Shown: piece after piece, positions 1 to 9,313 of the stretch
How positions within the stretch are numbered: the stretch's first letter is position 1
Layout of the letters: every line of letters starts with the position of its first letter
Origin: Tyzzerella sp.
GTDB taxonomy: Bacteria > Bacillota > Clostridia > Lachnospirales > Anaerotignaceae
Reading direction: 5' to 3'
DNA: 64,000 nt
NCBI GenBank assembly: GCA_019415525.1
Contig: DXZA01000081.1
Coordinates: 48,454-112,453, forward strand
Notes under the pieces: generated by a model
What the model saw: the letters and a program-made list of their open reading frames with translations, nothing else
The model's database searches: none
Told to the model about the DNA's origin: nothing
Made by a program: the position numbers and the translations under genes

Positions 1-21
1 AATTTTATCTCGTATGTTCAA
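1..21 (-). CDS. Possible start of a CDS running off the left edge
   Basis: A Shine-Dalgarno-like GGAGGG (complement of about 31-36) is followed seven bases later by a TTG codon at 21-19 and an open frame to the window edge that reads M-N-I-R-D-K-I. It lies directly downstream of recN and its terminator on the same strand. In many spore-forming Firmicutes recN is followed by spoIVB and spo0A, so a sporulation gene is plausible by position only. Seven codons are too few to identify it. Confidence 0.35.
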
Positions 22-100
22 AATAAACGCCCTCCAAATTAGTTATATACATACAATTCTACTACAAAAAATAACTATTTCAAGTTAAATTTACAAAATA

Positions 101-126
101 AAAAAACGGAATATTAAATTCCGTTT
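101..126 (-). terminator. Intrinsic terminator after recN
   Basis: The inverted repeat AACGGAAT / ATTCCGTT with loop ATTAA is followed, in the minus direction, by a T-tract. It lies just beyond the recN stop and closes the housekeeping operon. Confidence 0.85.
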
Positions 127-130
127 TAAA

Positions 131-1822
131 TCATAATTTTTTAAAATTATCAGCCTGAAGTTTCATATCTTTTGCAGCTTGTATAGTAGCTTCAGTTATA
201 GATACGCCACCCATAAGTCGACCAATTTCATTTATAGCTTCTTCTCTTGTTAAACATGTGACATTTGTTGTTGTTTTATTATATTCTGAATGCTTTTCAA
301 TAAGAAAATGGTTATCTGCCATAGCTGCAATCTGCGGAAGATGTGTTATACATATAATCTGATTTTTAATACTTACTTTAGACATTTTTTCTGCTACTTT
401 TTGTGCAGTTCTTCCGCTTACACCTGTATCAATTTCATCAAATATAAATGTATCAATAGTATCAACTTCTGAAAGTATTGATTTTAATGCAAGCATTACT
501 CTTGACATTTCTCCACCAGAAGCAATTTTCGCAAGAGGTTTTAATTCTTCCCCCATATTTGCAGATATAAGAAATTCAACATTGTCACGACCATTTGAAG
601 TAAATGTATTTTTATCTGTTATATTAATTTTAAAAGAAGCATTTTTCATTTCAAGGTCTTTAAGTTCTGTTTCTATAGCTTTTTCAATTATTTCTGCTTT
701 TTCTTTTCTTATAATACTTATTTCATCACAGATTTTGTTTATTTCTTTTTCAATATTATCTCTGTCACTATATAATTTTAAAAGTATTTCTTCGCTATTT
801 TCTATAAATTCAAGTTCTTTAACTATTTTTTCATAAAAATTAAGTATATCGTCTATTGTTTTACCATATTTTCTTTTAAGACTATAAATTGTATTAAGTC
901 TTTCATCTATACTTATTAATTCATCAGGGTCAGAGTCAATACCTCTAAAATATGATTTTAATTCATGACAAACATCATCAAGCAAAGCAGAAACTGTTTC
1001 TAAATTTTCTGCTATAGAAGAAACAGAAGGGTCTATCTCTTTAAGTGTATTTATATTATAAAGTGCATCTGATATATTATCTGATGCTGAAGAACCATTT
1101 TGTGATCCTTCATATAAAAGCTCAAGACTTGTACCTGAAAGACGAACTATTTTTTCAAGATTTGAAAGTATTTTTCTTCTTTCATTAAGTTCTTCTTCTT
1201 CTCCTCTTTTTAGTTTAGCATTTTCAATATCTTCTTTTTGAAAATAGAGCATATCCATTCTTTGAGCTCTTTCCATTTCATTTCCGTTTAAATCATTAAT
1301 AGATTTCATTATACCTTTATATTTATGATATAATTCACCTAAAACAGAAAGCTTTTCTTCAAGAATTTGTCCACAAAATTTATCAAGCAAATATATATGT
1401 TTTTTAGGATTTAAAAGAGATTGATGTTCATGCTGTCCATGAACATCTATAAGTGACTCGGATATATTTTTTACCGTACCTGCTGTAACAATAGTACCAT
1501 TTACTCTGCATACTGATTTTCCTGATGCATTAAATGTTCTTGTAATTATTACAGAATAATCTTCTTCTGTCTCTATTCCATTTTCCAAAAGCAACGAATT
1601 TATATTTTTATTTCCTGAAAAAAGAAGTTCAACTCTTGCCATATCAGTATCTTTTCTAAGAAAATCTCTGTTAACCCTTCCACCTAAAGCAAAATTTATA
1701 GAATCAATGACCATTGATTTTCCTGCACCTGTTTCTCCGGAAAGAATATTAAGACCTTCTTTAAATTTTATTTCGCTTTCCTCTATGAGTGCTACATTTT
1801 TTATGCGTATATTTTCAAGCAT
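131..1822 (-). CDS. recN: DNA repair protein RecN
   Basis: RecN is an SMC-like ATPase that gathers DNA ends during recombinational double-strand break repair in the cytoplasm. The Walker A motif GETGAGKS is at residues 29-36, the ABC signature SGGEM starts near 435, and the Walker B stretch FIFDEID is near 459-465. The long charged middle part fits the two antiparallel coiled-coil arms of the family. At 563 residues it has the normal RecN length. The ATG start follows AAGGGAGG and sits 15 bp after argR. It is the last gene of the nusB-xseAB-ispA-tlyA-nadK-argR-recN cluster and is followed by a strong terminator. Confidence 0.97.
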   Translation of the reverse strand: MLENIRIKNVALIEESEIKFKEGLNILSGETGAGKSMVIDSINFALGGRVNRDFLRKDTDMARVELLFSGNKNINSLLLENGIETEEDYSVIITRTFNASGKSVCRVNGTIVTAGTVKNISESLIDVHGQHEHQSLLNPKKHIYLLDKFCGQILEEKLSVLGELYHKYKGIMKSINDLNGNEMERAQRMDMLYFQKEDIENAKLKRGEEEELNERRKILSNLEKIVRLSGTSLELLYEGSQNGSSASDNISDALYNINTLKEIDPSVSSIAENLETVSALLDDVCHELKSYFRGIDSDPDELISIDERLNTIYSLKRKYGKTIDDILNFYEKIVKELEFIENSEEILLKLYSDRDNIEKEINKICDEISIIRKEKAEIIEKAIETELKDLEMKNASFKINITDKNTFTSNGRDNVEFLISANMGEELKPLAKIASGGEMSRVMLALKSILSEVDTIDTFIFDEIDTGVSGRTAQKVAEKMSKVSIKNQIICITHLPQIAAMADNHFLIEKHSEYNKTTTNVTCLTREEAINEIGRLMGGVSITEATIQAAKDMKLQADNFKKL

Positions 1823-1837
1823 AGAGGTTTACCTCCC

Positions 1838-2293
1838 TTATTCAGTACGTATTACTTTATAAAGCTTCTCTATTATAGTAACTGCCTGTTGCGTACCTCT
1901 AGCAACACAAAATACAGTATCGTCCCCTGCTATTGTACCAAGTATTTCACTATTTTGCATACTATCAAGAGCAACTGCAACCGCCATACCCATACCATTA
2001 AGAGTTTTTATAACTATCATATTTTGAGAATAATCCATTTTTATAACAGCTTCTCTAAATACTCTTATAAGTCTTTCAGAAAGTTCATTATCTGTATTTG
2101 ATAAAACTGAATATTTCTGTCTACCATTTTCTGTTGCTATTTTTGTAAGTTTCATTTCTCTAATATCACGAGAAACAGTAGCTTGTGTTACATCAAATCC
2201 AGCTTCTTTAAGCTTTTGTGCAAGTTCTTCTTGTGTTTCAATAGAATTTTTTTCTATAAGGTCCAAAATTTTTGCTTGTCTTGCTATTTTCAT
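1838..2293 (-). CDS. argR: Arginine repressor ArgR
   Basis: ArgR is a hexameric transcription factor that uses L-arginine as corepressor to control arginine biosynthesis and catabolism. Residues 1-70 form the winged helix-turn-helix, with the recognition stretch ATVSRDIREM. The C-terminal oligomerisation and arginine-binding part contains GTIAGDDTVF, whose paired Asp residues contact arginine in the family. At 151 residues it is typical. It sits between nadK (15 bp upstream) and recN (15 bp downstream), the usual place in Firmicutes. No arginine gene is in the window, so its targets are elsewhere. Confidence 0.96.
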   Translation of the reverse strand: MKIARQAKILDLIEKNSIETQEELAQKLKEAGFDVTQATVSRDIREMKLTKIATENGRQKYSVLSNTDNELSERLIRVFREAVIKMDYSQNMIVIKTLNGMGMAVAVALDSMQNSEILGTIAGDDTVFCVARGTQQAVTIIEKLYKVIRTE

Positions 2294-2308
2294 AAACTAA
2301 CCTCCATT

Positions 2309-3157
2309 TTACAGTTTTTCTCTAAGTATATCATAAAAACTTTTCATCTCTGTTTTTATGATAGTAGTACAATAATTTGATTTTTTTATTTTGACAACGT
2401 CATTTTTTTTAAGCTTTATACCATCTTGACCATCTGCACTTAATATAAACTCACTATCATCATATTGACCTTTCATAGCCATAGTTATAACATCATCAGC
2501 AGATACAACTATTGAACGAGAATACATATTATGAGGACATATAGGAGTTATAGAAATAATCTGTGTATCGGGCTTTAATATAGGTCCTCCTGCCGAAAGA
2601 TTATACGCTGTTGAACCTGTTGGAGTTGATATTATTATTCCGTCTGCTCTTATTGTATCAAGATATTCTTTATTTACATATACATCTATTTCAACAAGCT
2701 TTGAAAACATACCTCTTGTTATACATATATCATTAAGTGCCAATTCACTTTTTTTATCTTTACTATAAGAATTAATATATGCTTCTATCATAAGACGTTT
2801 TTCAATTTTATAATCATTATTAAGTAATTTTTCAATAGCCTTTTCAGCACCTTCATTATCAGCTGCTGTAAGAAAACCAAGATTTCCAAGATTTATACCT
2901 AAAAGAGGTGTATTATATTCTGCTGTTTTTCTTCCTATTCCTAAAAGTGTACCATCTCCACCAAGTACAATAAGAAAATTTGATATTGAAAAAAGCCTAT
3001 TTTCTTCTATTCCATATTTATCCATATTATATTCTTTTGCAATATTATAAGGTATATATGGACAACAATTTTTTGTTTCCAAAAAAGATATAAGCCTTTT
3101 TGTAACAGCCAAATCTGGGTCTTTTTCAATATTAGGCATTATTCCTGCAATAACCAT
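2309..3157 (-). CDS. nadK: NAD kinase
   Basis: NAD kinase phosphorylates NAD to NADP, using ATP or polyphosphate. The GGDGT motif, essential in this family, is at residues 66-70. A conserved Asn-Asp (LNDICIT) and a Gly-rich STPTGSTAYNLSAGG stretch follow in the expected order, and the 282-residue length is normal. The gene lies 17 bp after tlyA and 15 bp before argR in the same operon. I see nothing unusual in it. Confidence 0.96.
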   Translation of the reverse strand: MVIAGIMPNIEKDPDLAVTKRLISFLETKNCCPYIPYNIAKEYNMDKYGIEENRLFSISNFLIVLGGDGTLLGIGRKTAEYNTPLLGINLGNLGFLTAADNEGAEKAIEKLLNNDYKIEKRLMIEAYINSYSKDKKSELALNDICITRGMFSKLVEIDVYVNKEYLDTIRADGIIISTPTGSTAYNLSAGGPILKPDTQIISITPICPHNMYSRSIVVSADDVITMAMKGQYDDSEFILSADGQDGIKLKKNDVVKIKKSNYCTTIIKTEMKSFYDILREKL

Positions 3158-3174
3158 AATTTCACCACCAAATA

Positions 3175-3987
3175 TTAATCAAGAACATCATGTGATGCAT
3201 TTGTTATTTCATTAGCAAGAGAGTATGCTTCTTCTTTTGTAAGACCAGCATTTTTTCTATCAAGATATATAAGGTATTCTATATTACCCTCTGGACCTTT
3301 TATAGGTGAAAAACTTAAATTTATAATATTAAGACCATTTTCAAAAGCAAAATCCATAATTTTAAGTATAACCTCTTTATGAACACTTATATCTTTAACA
3401 ACACCTTTTTTACCTACTTTTTCTCTGCCTGCCTCAAATTGTGGTTTTATAAGACATACAAGCTGACCTGCCTCACCAAGAATTCCAAGGGCTGCCGGAA
3501 TAATTTTTGTAAGCGATATAAAAGAAACGTCAACAGAAGCAAAATCTGCTTCTTCCGGTATCTGTTCATGAGTTACATATCTCATATTTGTTTTTTCCAT
3601 ACATACAACTCTTGGGTCATTTCTTAATTTCCAAGCAAACTGACCATATCCAACATCTATTGAATATACTTTTTTCGCACCATTTTGAAGCATACAATCA
3701 GTAAAGCCACCTGTAGATGCACCTATATCCATACAAACTTTATCTTGAAGGCTAACACCAAATTCATTTATAGCTTTTTCAAGTTTATATCCTCCACGGC
3801 TAACATATTTCATTTCGCCGCCCTTTACCTCTATTTTTGCATTTACATCTATTTTAGTACCTGCCTTGTCCTCTTTCATTCCATCAACATATACATTACC
3901 TGCCATAATAACTGCCTTTGCAAGTTCTCTGGAATTTACAAGATTATTTTTAACAAGAAGTACATCAAGTCTTTCTTTATCTGCCAT
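3175..3987 (-). CDS. tlyA: TlyA family 2'-O-ribose rRNA methyltransferase
   Basis: Members of this family methylate rRNA riboses and have often been annotated as haemolysins. The N-terminal 60 residues are an S4 RNA-binding domain (RLDVLLVKNNL). An FtsJ/RrmJ-type SAM domain follows, with DIGASTGGFTD at 87-97 as motif I. The 270-residue length matches the family. It is encoded between a divergent PAP2 protein and nadK. In related clostridia dxs often precedes tlyA, but no dxs is present here. Methyltransferase function is established for the family; the haemolysin label is doubtful. Confidence 0.93.
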   Translation of the reverse strand: MADKERLDVLLVKNNLVNSRELAKAVIMAGNVYVDGMKEDKAGTKIDVNAKIEVKGGEMKYVSRGGYKLEKAINEFGVSLQDKVCMDIGASTGGFTDCMLQNGAKKVYSIDVGYGQFAWKLRNDPRVVCMEKTNMRYVTHEQIPEEADFASVDVSFISLTKIIPAALGILGEAGQLVCLIKPQFEAGREKVGKKGVVKDISVHKEVILKIMDFAFENGLNIINLSFSPIKGPEGNIEYLIYLDRKNAGLTKEEAYSLANEITNASHDVLD

Positions 3988-4023
3988 ATTTTTTTCCTCT
4001 ATACATAAATTTATTTTTATTAA

Positions 4024-4449
4024 TTAAAATAACATACCTACTACAATACCAAGAATAGCACCTGCTACTACCTGTATAGGTGTATGTCCTAAAAGTTCTT
4101 TTAACTGTTCTTCTGGTTTAAGTCCACTATGAAAAAGTAATTTATTAAGCATAGCCGCTTGTTTTCCTGCTTCAAGTCGCACATTTGCAGCATCATACAT
4201 TACAACAAATGAAAAAACAAGTGCCACAGCAAAAGACGGAACATTAAATCCATATATTCTTCCTATATTAAAAGTAAGAGCCATAACAAAAGCTGTATGT
4301 GAACTAGGCATACCACCAGAACCATATAACCTTGTTAAGTCAAGTCTTTTTTCAGAAAAAAGTGTAAGTATTACTTTTATTACTTGTGCAGCAAGCCAAC
4401 TAACAACACCAGCCCATATAGGAGTATTACTTAAAAATTCATTTATCAT
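4024..4449 (-). CDS. Divergent PAP2 family (DUF212) membrane protein
   Basis: This 141-residue hydrophobic protein resembles the divergent PAP2 or acid phosphatase/vanadium haloperoxidase-related family. It carries the motif GMPSSHTA at 46-53, the phosphatase-like Ser-His signature, and YDAANVRLEAGKQA further on. Three or four membrane segments can be seen. A link to undecaprenyl or isoprenyl phosphate metabolism is suggested by its position 26 bp after the prenyl synthase ispA, but no substrate is established. It is followed by tlyA. Confidence 0.85.
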   Translation of the reverse strand: MINEFLSNTPIWAGVVSWLAAQVIKVILTLFSEKRLDLTRLYGSGGMPSSHTAFVMALTFNIGRIYGFNVPSFAVALVFSFVVMYDAANVRLEAGKQAAMLNKLLFHSGLKPEEQLKELLGHTPIQVVAGAILGIVVGMLF

Positions 4450-4475
4450 TATATACCTCTTTTCTGTTTTAAATA

Positions 4476-5360
4476 TTAAAAACTTCTTTTTATAAGGTAT
4501 TTTGTAAGTGATGAAAGAAAATCTGATTTCCCTTTAAAATTTTCTATTATTTCTATTGCTTCATTGGAAAGTCTTTCTACTTCTTCTTTTGACTTTTCTA
4601 ATCCATACATAGAAACATATGTTATTTTATCATTTCTTTCATCACTTCCCACAGGCTTTCCAAGAACCTCTGTTGTACTTATAACATCAAGAATATCATC
4701 TTGTATTTGGAAAGCTATACCAATCTTTTCGCCTGCTTTTCCAATAAGTCCAATATCTTTATCATCAGCACCTGCAATACATGCACCAGCTTTTAAAGCT
4801 CCTTCAATCATTGCAGCTGTTTTATTTTTGTGTATAAACTCAAGAGTTTCTCCATCTATTTTTTTACCTTCACTACAAACATCAACAACTTGTCCTGAAA
4901 GCATTCCATATACTCCTGCACCATGACTTATAGCTTGCATAGCTTTTATAGACTCAATACTATTTTGTTTTACACAAGCATTAGCCATAGTTTCCATTGC
5001 ATGGTGAAGAAGTCCGTCACCTACAAGTATAGCTATATCTTCACCAAATTTTTTATGACTTGTAAGTCTTCCTCTTCTATAATCATCATTATCCATAGCT
5101 GGAAGGTCATCATGGATAAGTGAATATGTGTGAATCATTTCAATAGCAGCAGCAAAAGGTTCTGCATTTTTAATATTTCCACCAAACATTTCACAAGCTG
5201 CCATAACCATAATAGGTCTAAGTCTTTTGCCACCTGCAAAAATACTATATCTCATAGCTTCAAAAATAATATTTGGATATTCTGTTTCTTTTGGTATAAA
5301 ATTTTCTAATATATTCTCACAATATTCTATTCTTTGTTTTAAATCACTTTTAAAATCCAT
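4476..5360 (-). CDS. ispA: Farnesyl (polyprenyl) diphosphate synthase
   Basis: The enzyme condenses isopentenyl diphosphate with allylic diphosphates to give geranyl and farnesyl diphosphate. The first Asp-rich motif DDLPAMD is at 84-90 and the second, DDILD, at 221-225. GGKRLRP near 43-49 is the IPP-binding stretch. The length of 294 residues fits short-chain trans-prenyl synthases. It starts 5 bp after xseB, the usual operon order. The product chain length is inferred from family membership and not proved by sequence. Confidence 0.94.
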   Translation of the reverse strand: MDFKSDLKQRIEYCENILENFIPKETEYPNIIFEAMRYSIFAGGKRLRPIMVMAACEMFGGNIKNAEPFAAAIEMIHTYSLIHDDLPAMDNDDYRRGRLTSHKKFGEDIAILVGDGLLHHAMETMANACVKQNSIESIKAMQAISHGAGVYGMLSGQVVDVCSEGKKIDGETLEFIHKNKTAAMIEGALKAGACIAGADDKDIGLIGKAGEKIGIAFQIQDDILDVISTTEVLGKPVGSDERNDKITYVSMYGLEKSKEEVERLSNEAIEIIENFKGKSDFLSSLTKYLIKRSF

Positions 5361-5365
5361 AATTA

Positions 5366-5605
5366 TTAATCCTCCTTTACAGCTTCAAAGGTTTTTTGTG
5401 AAAATCTTCCGTTTATATCTTTTTGAAGAAGTTTGACTTCTTCTTCCATTCCATTAAGTTTTTCTCTACATATAAGTGAAAGTTCCATTCCTTGTTTATA
5501 TAGCTGTATGGATTTTTCGAGAGGTATATCATTATTTTCAAGGTCATAAACTATACTTTCTATTTTAGAAAGTGCTTCCTCAAAAGAAATATTTTTTTTT
5601 GCCAA
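5366..5605 (-). CDS. xseB: Exodeoxyribonuclease VII small subunit
   Basis: XseB is a 79-residue helical subunit that binds the large subunit XseA in several copies to form exonuclease VII, which degrades single-stranded DNA. The N-terminal SFEEALSKIESIVYDLE and the following hydrophobic helix pattern are characteristic. It lies 4 bp after xseA and 5 bp before ispA, so translation of the three genes is probably coupled. Confidence 0.94.
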   Translation of the reverse strand: MAKKNISFEEALSKIESIVYDLENNDIPLEKSIQLYKQGMELSLICREKLNGMEEEVKLLQKDINGRFSQKTFEAVKED

Positions 5606-5609
5606 AATA

Positions 5610-6824
5610 TCACCACTCTCTTTTTATAATATCTTTAACTTGTGCCTTTACTTCACCGTCTTTAAATAATATTTTTATATTATCATCTAAATCTATATCA
5701 TCAATGGTTTTTATATTTTTACCCCTGTTATTTTCAATTATAGTATAGCCTTTTTTTAACATTGCAAAAGGCGAAAGCAATTCCATTTTATTTAACAATC
5801 TTTCAAAAACAATATTTTTTTCTATCAATTTTGATTTTATAATATTATCCATTTGTTTTTCCAAATTACTGATATAAATTTCATTATCAGTAATATTATC
5901 CATAGGTCTTTTAAAAAATCTTCTTTCCATAAGATTTTCAAGTCTGTTTTTTTCGTATTCAATTCTTGAATTTATATTCGAATTAAGATTTTCAATAATA
6001 TTATCAAGTCTTTCATTATCAAATTCTCTATTATTTACAGCAAGTTCTGCTGCCGCTGAAGGTGTTGGTGCTCTTAAATCAGAAACAAAATCCACTATTG
6101 TAAAATCTGTTTCATGTCCAACAGCAGATATAATAGGAATTTCAGAAGCAAAAACAGCTCTTGCTACTTTTTCATCATTAAATGCTTGAAGGTCTTCCAT
6201 AGACCCTCCACCTCGTCCTAAAATCAAAGTGTCACATTTTCCCCATTCATTTGCAAGTTTAATTGCAGAAACTATTGAGTCAACAGCATTTTCACCTTGT
6301 ACAAGAGCAGGTATTACAACTATTTTTACACTATCATTTCTTCTTTTTGATATATTTATAATATCTCTTATTGCTGCACCTACAGGAGATGTTATAACAC
6401 CTATACATTTAGGATATTTACATATTTCTCTCTTATAATCTTCATCAAAAAGCCCTTCAGATTCCAATTTAGCTTTTAACTGTTCAAAGGCAGTATTAAG
6501 AGCCCCCGCCCCCAGAGGCTCCATAAGTTCTGCATAAAGCTGATACTGACCTGTTTTTTCATATATGGAAACATAACCGCATATTACAACAGACATACCA
6601 TTTTCAGGTATAAAAGGTAATATATCTGCACTGCCTTTAAACATAACGCAATTAATAGCCGCACTATTATCTTTAAGCGTAAAATACATATGGCCTGTTG
6701 AGTGATATTTAAAATTAGAAATTTCACCTTTAACCCAAAGACTATTTAATATAAAATCATTTTCTATAAGATTTTTTATATAATGGTTTATCTGTCCAAC
6801 AGAAAAAATTTTAGGTTCTATCAT
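5610..6824 (-). CDS. xseA: Exodeoxyribonuclease VII large subunit
   Basis: XseA is the catalytic subunit of exonuclease VII. The N-terminal OB-fold (about residues 10-110) contains WVKGEISNFKYHSTGHMYF. The nuclease domain follows, with GVITSPVGAAIRD, LILGRGGGSMEDL and SAVGHETDFT in order. These are the family's conserved blocks. The C-terminal part is coiled-coil rich, as expected for XseB binding. The length of 404 residues is normal. It follows nusB by 27 bp and is followed by xseB. Confidence 0.96.
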   Translation of the reverse strand: MIEPKIFSVGQINHYIKNLIENDFILNSLWVKGEISNFKYHSTGHMYFTLKDNSAAINCVMFKGSADILPFIPENGMSVVICGYVSIYEKTGQYQLYAELMEPLGAGALNTAFEQLKAKLESEGLFDEDYKREICKYPKCIGVITSPVGAAIRDIINISKRRNDSVKIVVIPALVQGENAVDSIVSAIKLANEWGKCDTLILGRGGGSMEDLQAFNDEKVARAVFASEIPIISAVGHETDFTIVDFVSDLRAPTPSAAAELAVNNREFDNERLDNIIENLNSNINSRIEYEKNRLENLMERRFFKRPMDNITDNEIYISNLEKQMDNIIKSKLIEKNIVFERLLNKMELLSPFAMLKKGYTIIENNRGKNIKTIDDIDLDDNIKILFKDGEVKAQVKDIIKREW

Positions 6825-6851
6825 TCTATATCTCCATATTTTAAAATTGTT

Positions 6852-7244
6852 TTATACAAGCTTTCCAAGAATACCGTTTACAAATGAAGGTGAACTGTCT
6901 GAACTATATTCTTTTGCAAGCTCAACAGCTTCATTTATAACAACACTTGCAGGTGTTTCTGTATCAAATTTAAGTTCATAAACAGCAAGTCTTAATATAG
7001 CAAGGTCTACATTTGCCATTCTTTTTGTATCCCATTTTCTAGCAACACTGTTTATAAGCTCATCTATTTCTTCAGTATGCTCTCTTACACCAATTACAGT
7101 GTTAATAATAAAATCTTTTTCACTTTGTGTAAGTTCCATTTCAGCTTCTTCAAAGAATATTCTCTTTGTTTCTTCTTCATTATCTGTAAATCCAAGCTGG
7201 AAAAGTAATGTAAATGCATTTCTTCTAACATCTCTACGACGCAT
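6852..7244 (-). CDS. nusB: Transcription antitermination factor NusB
   Basis: NusB binds boxA RNA with NusE (S10) and supports rRNA antitermination. The 130-residue all-helical protein starts MRRRDVRRNAFTLLFQL and ends with ASVVINEAVELAKEY and FVNGILGKL, the conserved NusB termini. A clear AGGAGG precedes the ATG. Only about 25 bases separate it from the hairpin at 7271-7296, so it is probably transcribed by read-through from the Asp23 gene. Confidence 0.95.
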   Translation of the reverse strand: MRRRDVRRNAFTLLFQLGFTDNEEETKRIFFEEAEMELTQSEKDFIINTVIGVREHTEEIDELINSVARKWDTKRMANVDLAILRLAVYELKFDTETPASVVINEAVELAKEYSSDSSPSFVNGILGKLV

Positions 7245-7270
7245 AAATTATCCTCCTGATATTTAACTAC

Positions 7271-7296
7271 AAAAAGGCGGAAGTAAAACCTCCGCC
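7271..7296 (-). terminator. Intrinsic terminator or attenuator between the Asp23 gene and nusB
   Basis: On the minus strand GGCGGAGG pairs with CTTCCGCC around a TTTTA loop, followed by TTTTT. It stands 15 bases after the Asp23 stop and about 27 bases before the nusB start, so it may reduce rather than stop transcription of the downstream operon. Confidence 0.75.
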
Positions 7297-7309
7297 CCAT
7301 TGAAAATTT

Positions 7310-7687
7310 TTATTCTTCCTCTTCTGTCTTTGGTTTTTTGCTATTAGTAGCTATACCTGTAATATTTACATTTACAAGCATAACTTCAAGCCCTGTCATT
7401 GTTTCAACAGCATTTTTAATCTTTTTCTGTACTTCAAGTGCAACATTTTGTACTTTAAAGCCGAATTCAACTATAATATCGACTTCAACACTTACTTCTC
7501 CACCATCAGCACATACTTTAACACCTTTTGACTGACTTTTTTTACCAAAAAGTTCAACAAAAGTATCTGTTGCATTTCCTGAAGCAGAATAAACACCTTC
7601 AACTTCACGTGAAGCTGTTCCAGCAATAATTGCAATAACTTCATCTGCTATCTGAATTTGTCCAATAGATGTATTATTTTCAGTCAT
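7310..7687 (-). CDS. Asp23/Gls24 family envelope stress protein
   Basis: Asp23/Gls24 proteins are small, abundant, membrane-associated or cytoplasmic proteins linked to cell-envelope homeostasis; their biochemical role is unclear. The sequence has the family pattern IADEVIAIIAGTASREVEGV and later VEVDIIVEFGFKV. I place the start at the ATG at 7687 because it follows GGAGGTAAAT at the right distance. A longer open frame reaches 7741 but has no such site. This gives 125 residues. It heads the nusB-xseA cluster, as in many clostridia, and is followed by a hairpin with a T-tract. Confidence 0.9.
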   Translation of the reverse strand: MTENNTSIGQIQIADEVIAIIAGTASREVEGVYSASGNATDTFVELFGKKSQSKGVKVCADGGEVSVEVDIIVEFGFKVQNVALEVQKKIKNAVETMTGLEVMLVNVNITGIATNSKKPKTEEEE

Positions 7688-7808
7688 ATATTTACCTCCT
7701 GACAATTGCTTTATATAAAATAAAGTATATTCGTGTTGCAAATAATTTTATACATACTACAATTTATATTATACCATTTTTTTTATTATTTGCAATTTTA
7801 AAAACCAT

Positions 7809-7833
7809 AAATTATGCATATTATGCATAATTT
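7809..7833 (-). terminator. Hairpin terminator after the sodium-dependent transporter
   Basis: The 11-bp inverted repeat AAATTATGCAT / ATGCATAATTT with loop ATT overlaps the transporter stop codon. In the minus direction it is followed by a T-rich stretch. The stem is AT-rich, so its strength is uncertain. Confidence 0.55.
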
Positions 7834-9154
7834 AACCTATTCCCTTAAATATAATATTAAGTATATAAACAACAAGTGTTATGCCTACAAAAAGATATTT
7901 TGAAGCAGGTTCAAACCATTTTCCAATCTTTTTATTTCTTCCAAGCTGTACTTGTTCTCTTGCATATCCTTTTTCACATACCCAATAAAACATTATTCCT
8001 GCAAGAAGTGCTCCAAGTGGTATTATATATATTGAAACACCATCCATCCAAGCACCTACTGCATCTCCACTTTCTATAAATACACCAACACCAATGGCAA
8101 TAACAGAAATTATTAATGATGAAACAAATCTTGATAAACCAAATTTTTCTTGTAATGCTTCAACAGGTGTTTCAAAAAGATTCATAAGTGATGTTACAGC
8201 TGCAAAAAGAACAGCAATAAAGAATATTATTGCAAAAAGTTGTCCCATAGGCATAAGTTTAAATACACTTGGCATTGTAATAAACATAAGTGGAGGGCCA
8301 GATGCAGGGTCAAACCCAAATGCAAAAACAGCCGGTATTATTACAAGTCCTGCAAGAAGTGCTGCACAAGTATCAAAGAAAGCTACATTTTTAGCACAAT
8401 TTATTATATCTTCATCTTTTTTAAGATAACTTCCATATACTATTGTACCAGAACCAGCAACAGATAATGAGAAAAATGCTTGTCCAAGAGCATAAACCCA
8501 CGTATCTGGATTTTTTAAAAGTTCCCAATCTGGATTTAAAAGATATTCATATCCCTTTTGTGCTCCATCAAGTGTAAAAACTCTTATTGCAAGTATTATA
8601 AAAAGAAAGAAAAATGCAGGCATAAGAACTTTATTAATTCTTTCTATACCTTTTGACACTCCCATTACCATCATAAAAAATACAATTATAATACCTAAAA
8701 TATGCCAACCAATACTTCCAAAATTTTCAGAAAGGTCAACAAAATATTGTACAGAATCACTTGCAAAAACTGAACCAGTTATTGAACCTATAAGAAAATT
8801 TATTATCCAACCAACAACAACTGCATAACCTATGGCTATTCCAAGAGAACCTATAACAGGTATAATTCCAATAAATTCTCCCCATTTTCCACCTCTTCTC
8901 ATTGCTGCTTTTTTAAATGCACCAAGAGGTCCTGTTCCCATAGCTCTACCAAATGCCATTTCACCAGCAACACCTGTAAAACCAAGAAATATAACAAATA
9001 TGAAATAAGGTATAAGAAAAGCTCCTCCACCATACTGTCCAGCACGATAAGGAAACATCCATATATTACCCATTCCTACGGCAGAACCGATACATGCAAG
9101 TATAAATCCTATACGAGAACTAAAAGCTTCTCGCTTTTTAGTTTTGTCTTGCAT
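7832..9154 (-). CDS. Sodium-dependent transporter, neurotransmitter:sodium symporter family
   Basis: This 440-residue polytopic membrane protein belongs to the NSS/SNF family (LeuT and MhsT relatives), which uses the sodium gradient to import amino acids or related solutes. The hallmark GSAVGMGNIWMFPYR is at residues 23-37 in helix 1, where the unwound GMGN region binds substrate and sodium. About eleven or twelve hydrophobic segments follow. It appears monocistronic, with a TATAAT-like box upstream at 9189-9194 and its own hairpin downstream. The substrate cannot be read from sequence; an amino acid is most likely. Confidence 0.93.
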   Translation of the reverse strand: MQDKTKKREAFSSRIGFILACIGSAVGMGNIWMFPYRAGQYGGGAFLIPYFIFVIFLGFTGVAGEMAFGRAMGTGPLGAFKKAAMRRGGKWGEFIGIIPVIGSLGIAIGYAVVVGWIINFLIGSITGSVFASDSVQYFVDLSENFGSIGWHILGIIIVFFMMVMGVSKGIERINKVLMPAFFFLFIILAIRVFTLDGAQKGYEYLLNPDWELLKNPDTWVYALGQAFFSLSVAGSGTIVYGSYLKKDEDIINCAKNVAFFDTCAALLAGLVIIPAVFAFGFDPASGPPLMFITMPSVFKLMPMGQLFAIIFFIAVLFAAVTSLMNLFETPVEALQEKFGLSRFVSSLIISVIAIGVGVFIESGDAVGAWMDGVSIYIIPLGALLAGIMFYWVCEKGYAREQVQLGRNKKIGKWFEPASKYLFVGITLVVYILNIIFKGIG

Positions 9155-9264
9155 AAAAATCCCCCTTCTTTTTTTTTAGTTAGAATATATTATAGCATAA
9201 AAATGCATTAAATATATTAAAACTTATATATTATATATTAAAATTTGCTTACAAAATATATTAT

Positions 9265-9304
9265 AAAAAAAAGCTAAATAACAATATTGTTATTTAGCTT
9301 TTTA
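9265..9304 (-). terminator. Intrinsic terminator after dut
   Basis: The inverted repeat AAGCTAAATAACA / TGTTATTTAGCTT with loop ATAT has A- and T-tracts on both sides. It can act downstream of dut and lies before the transporter promoter. Confidence 0.85.
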
Positions 9305-9313
9305 TAAATATAA

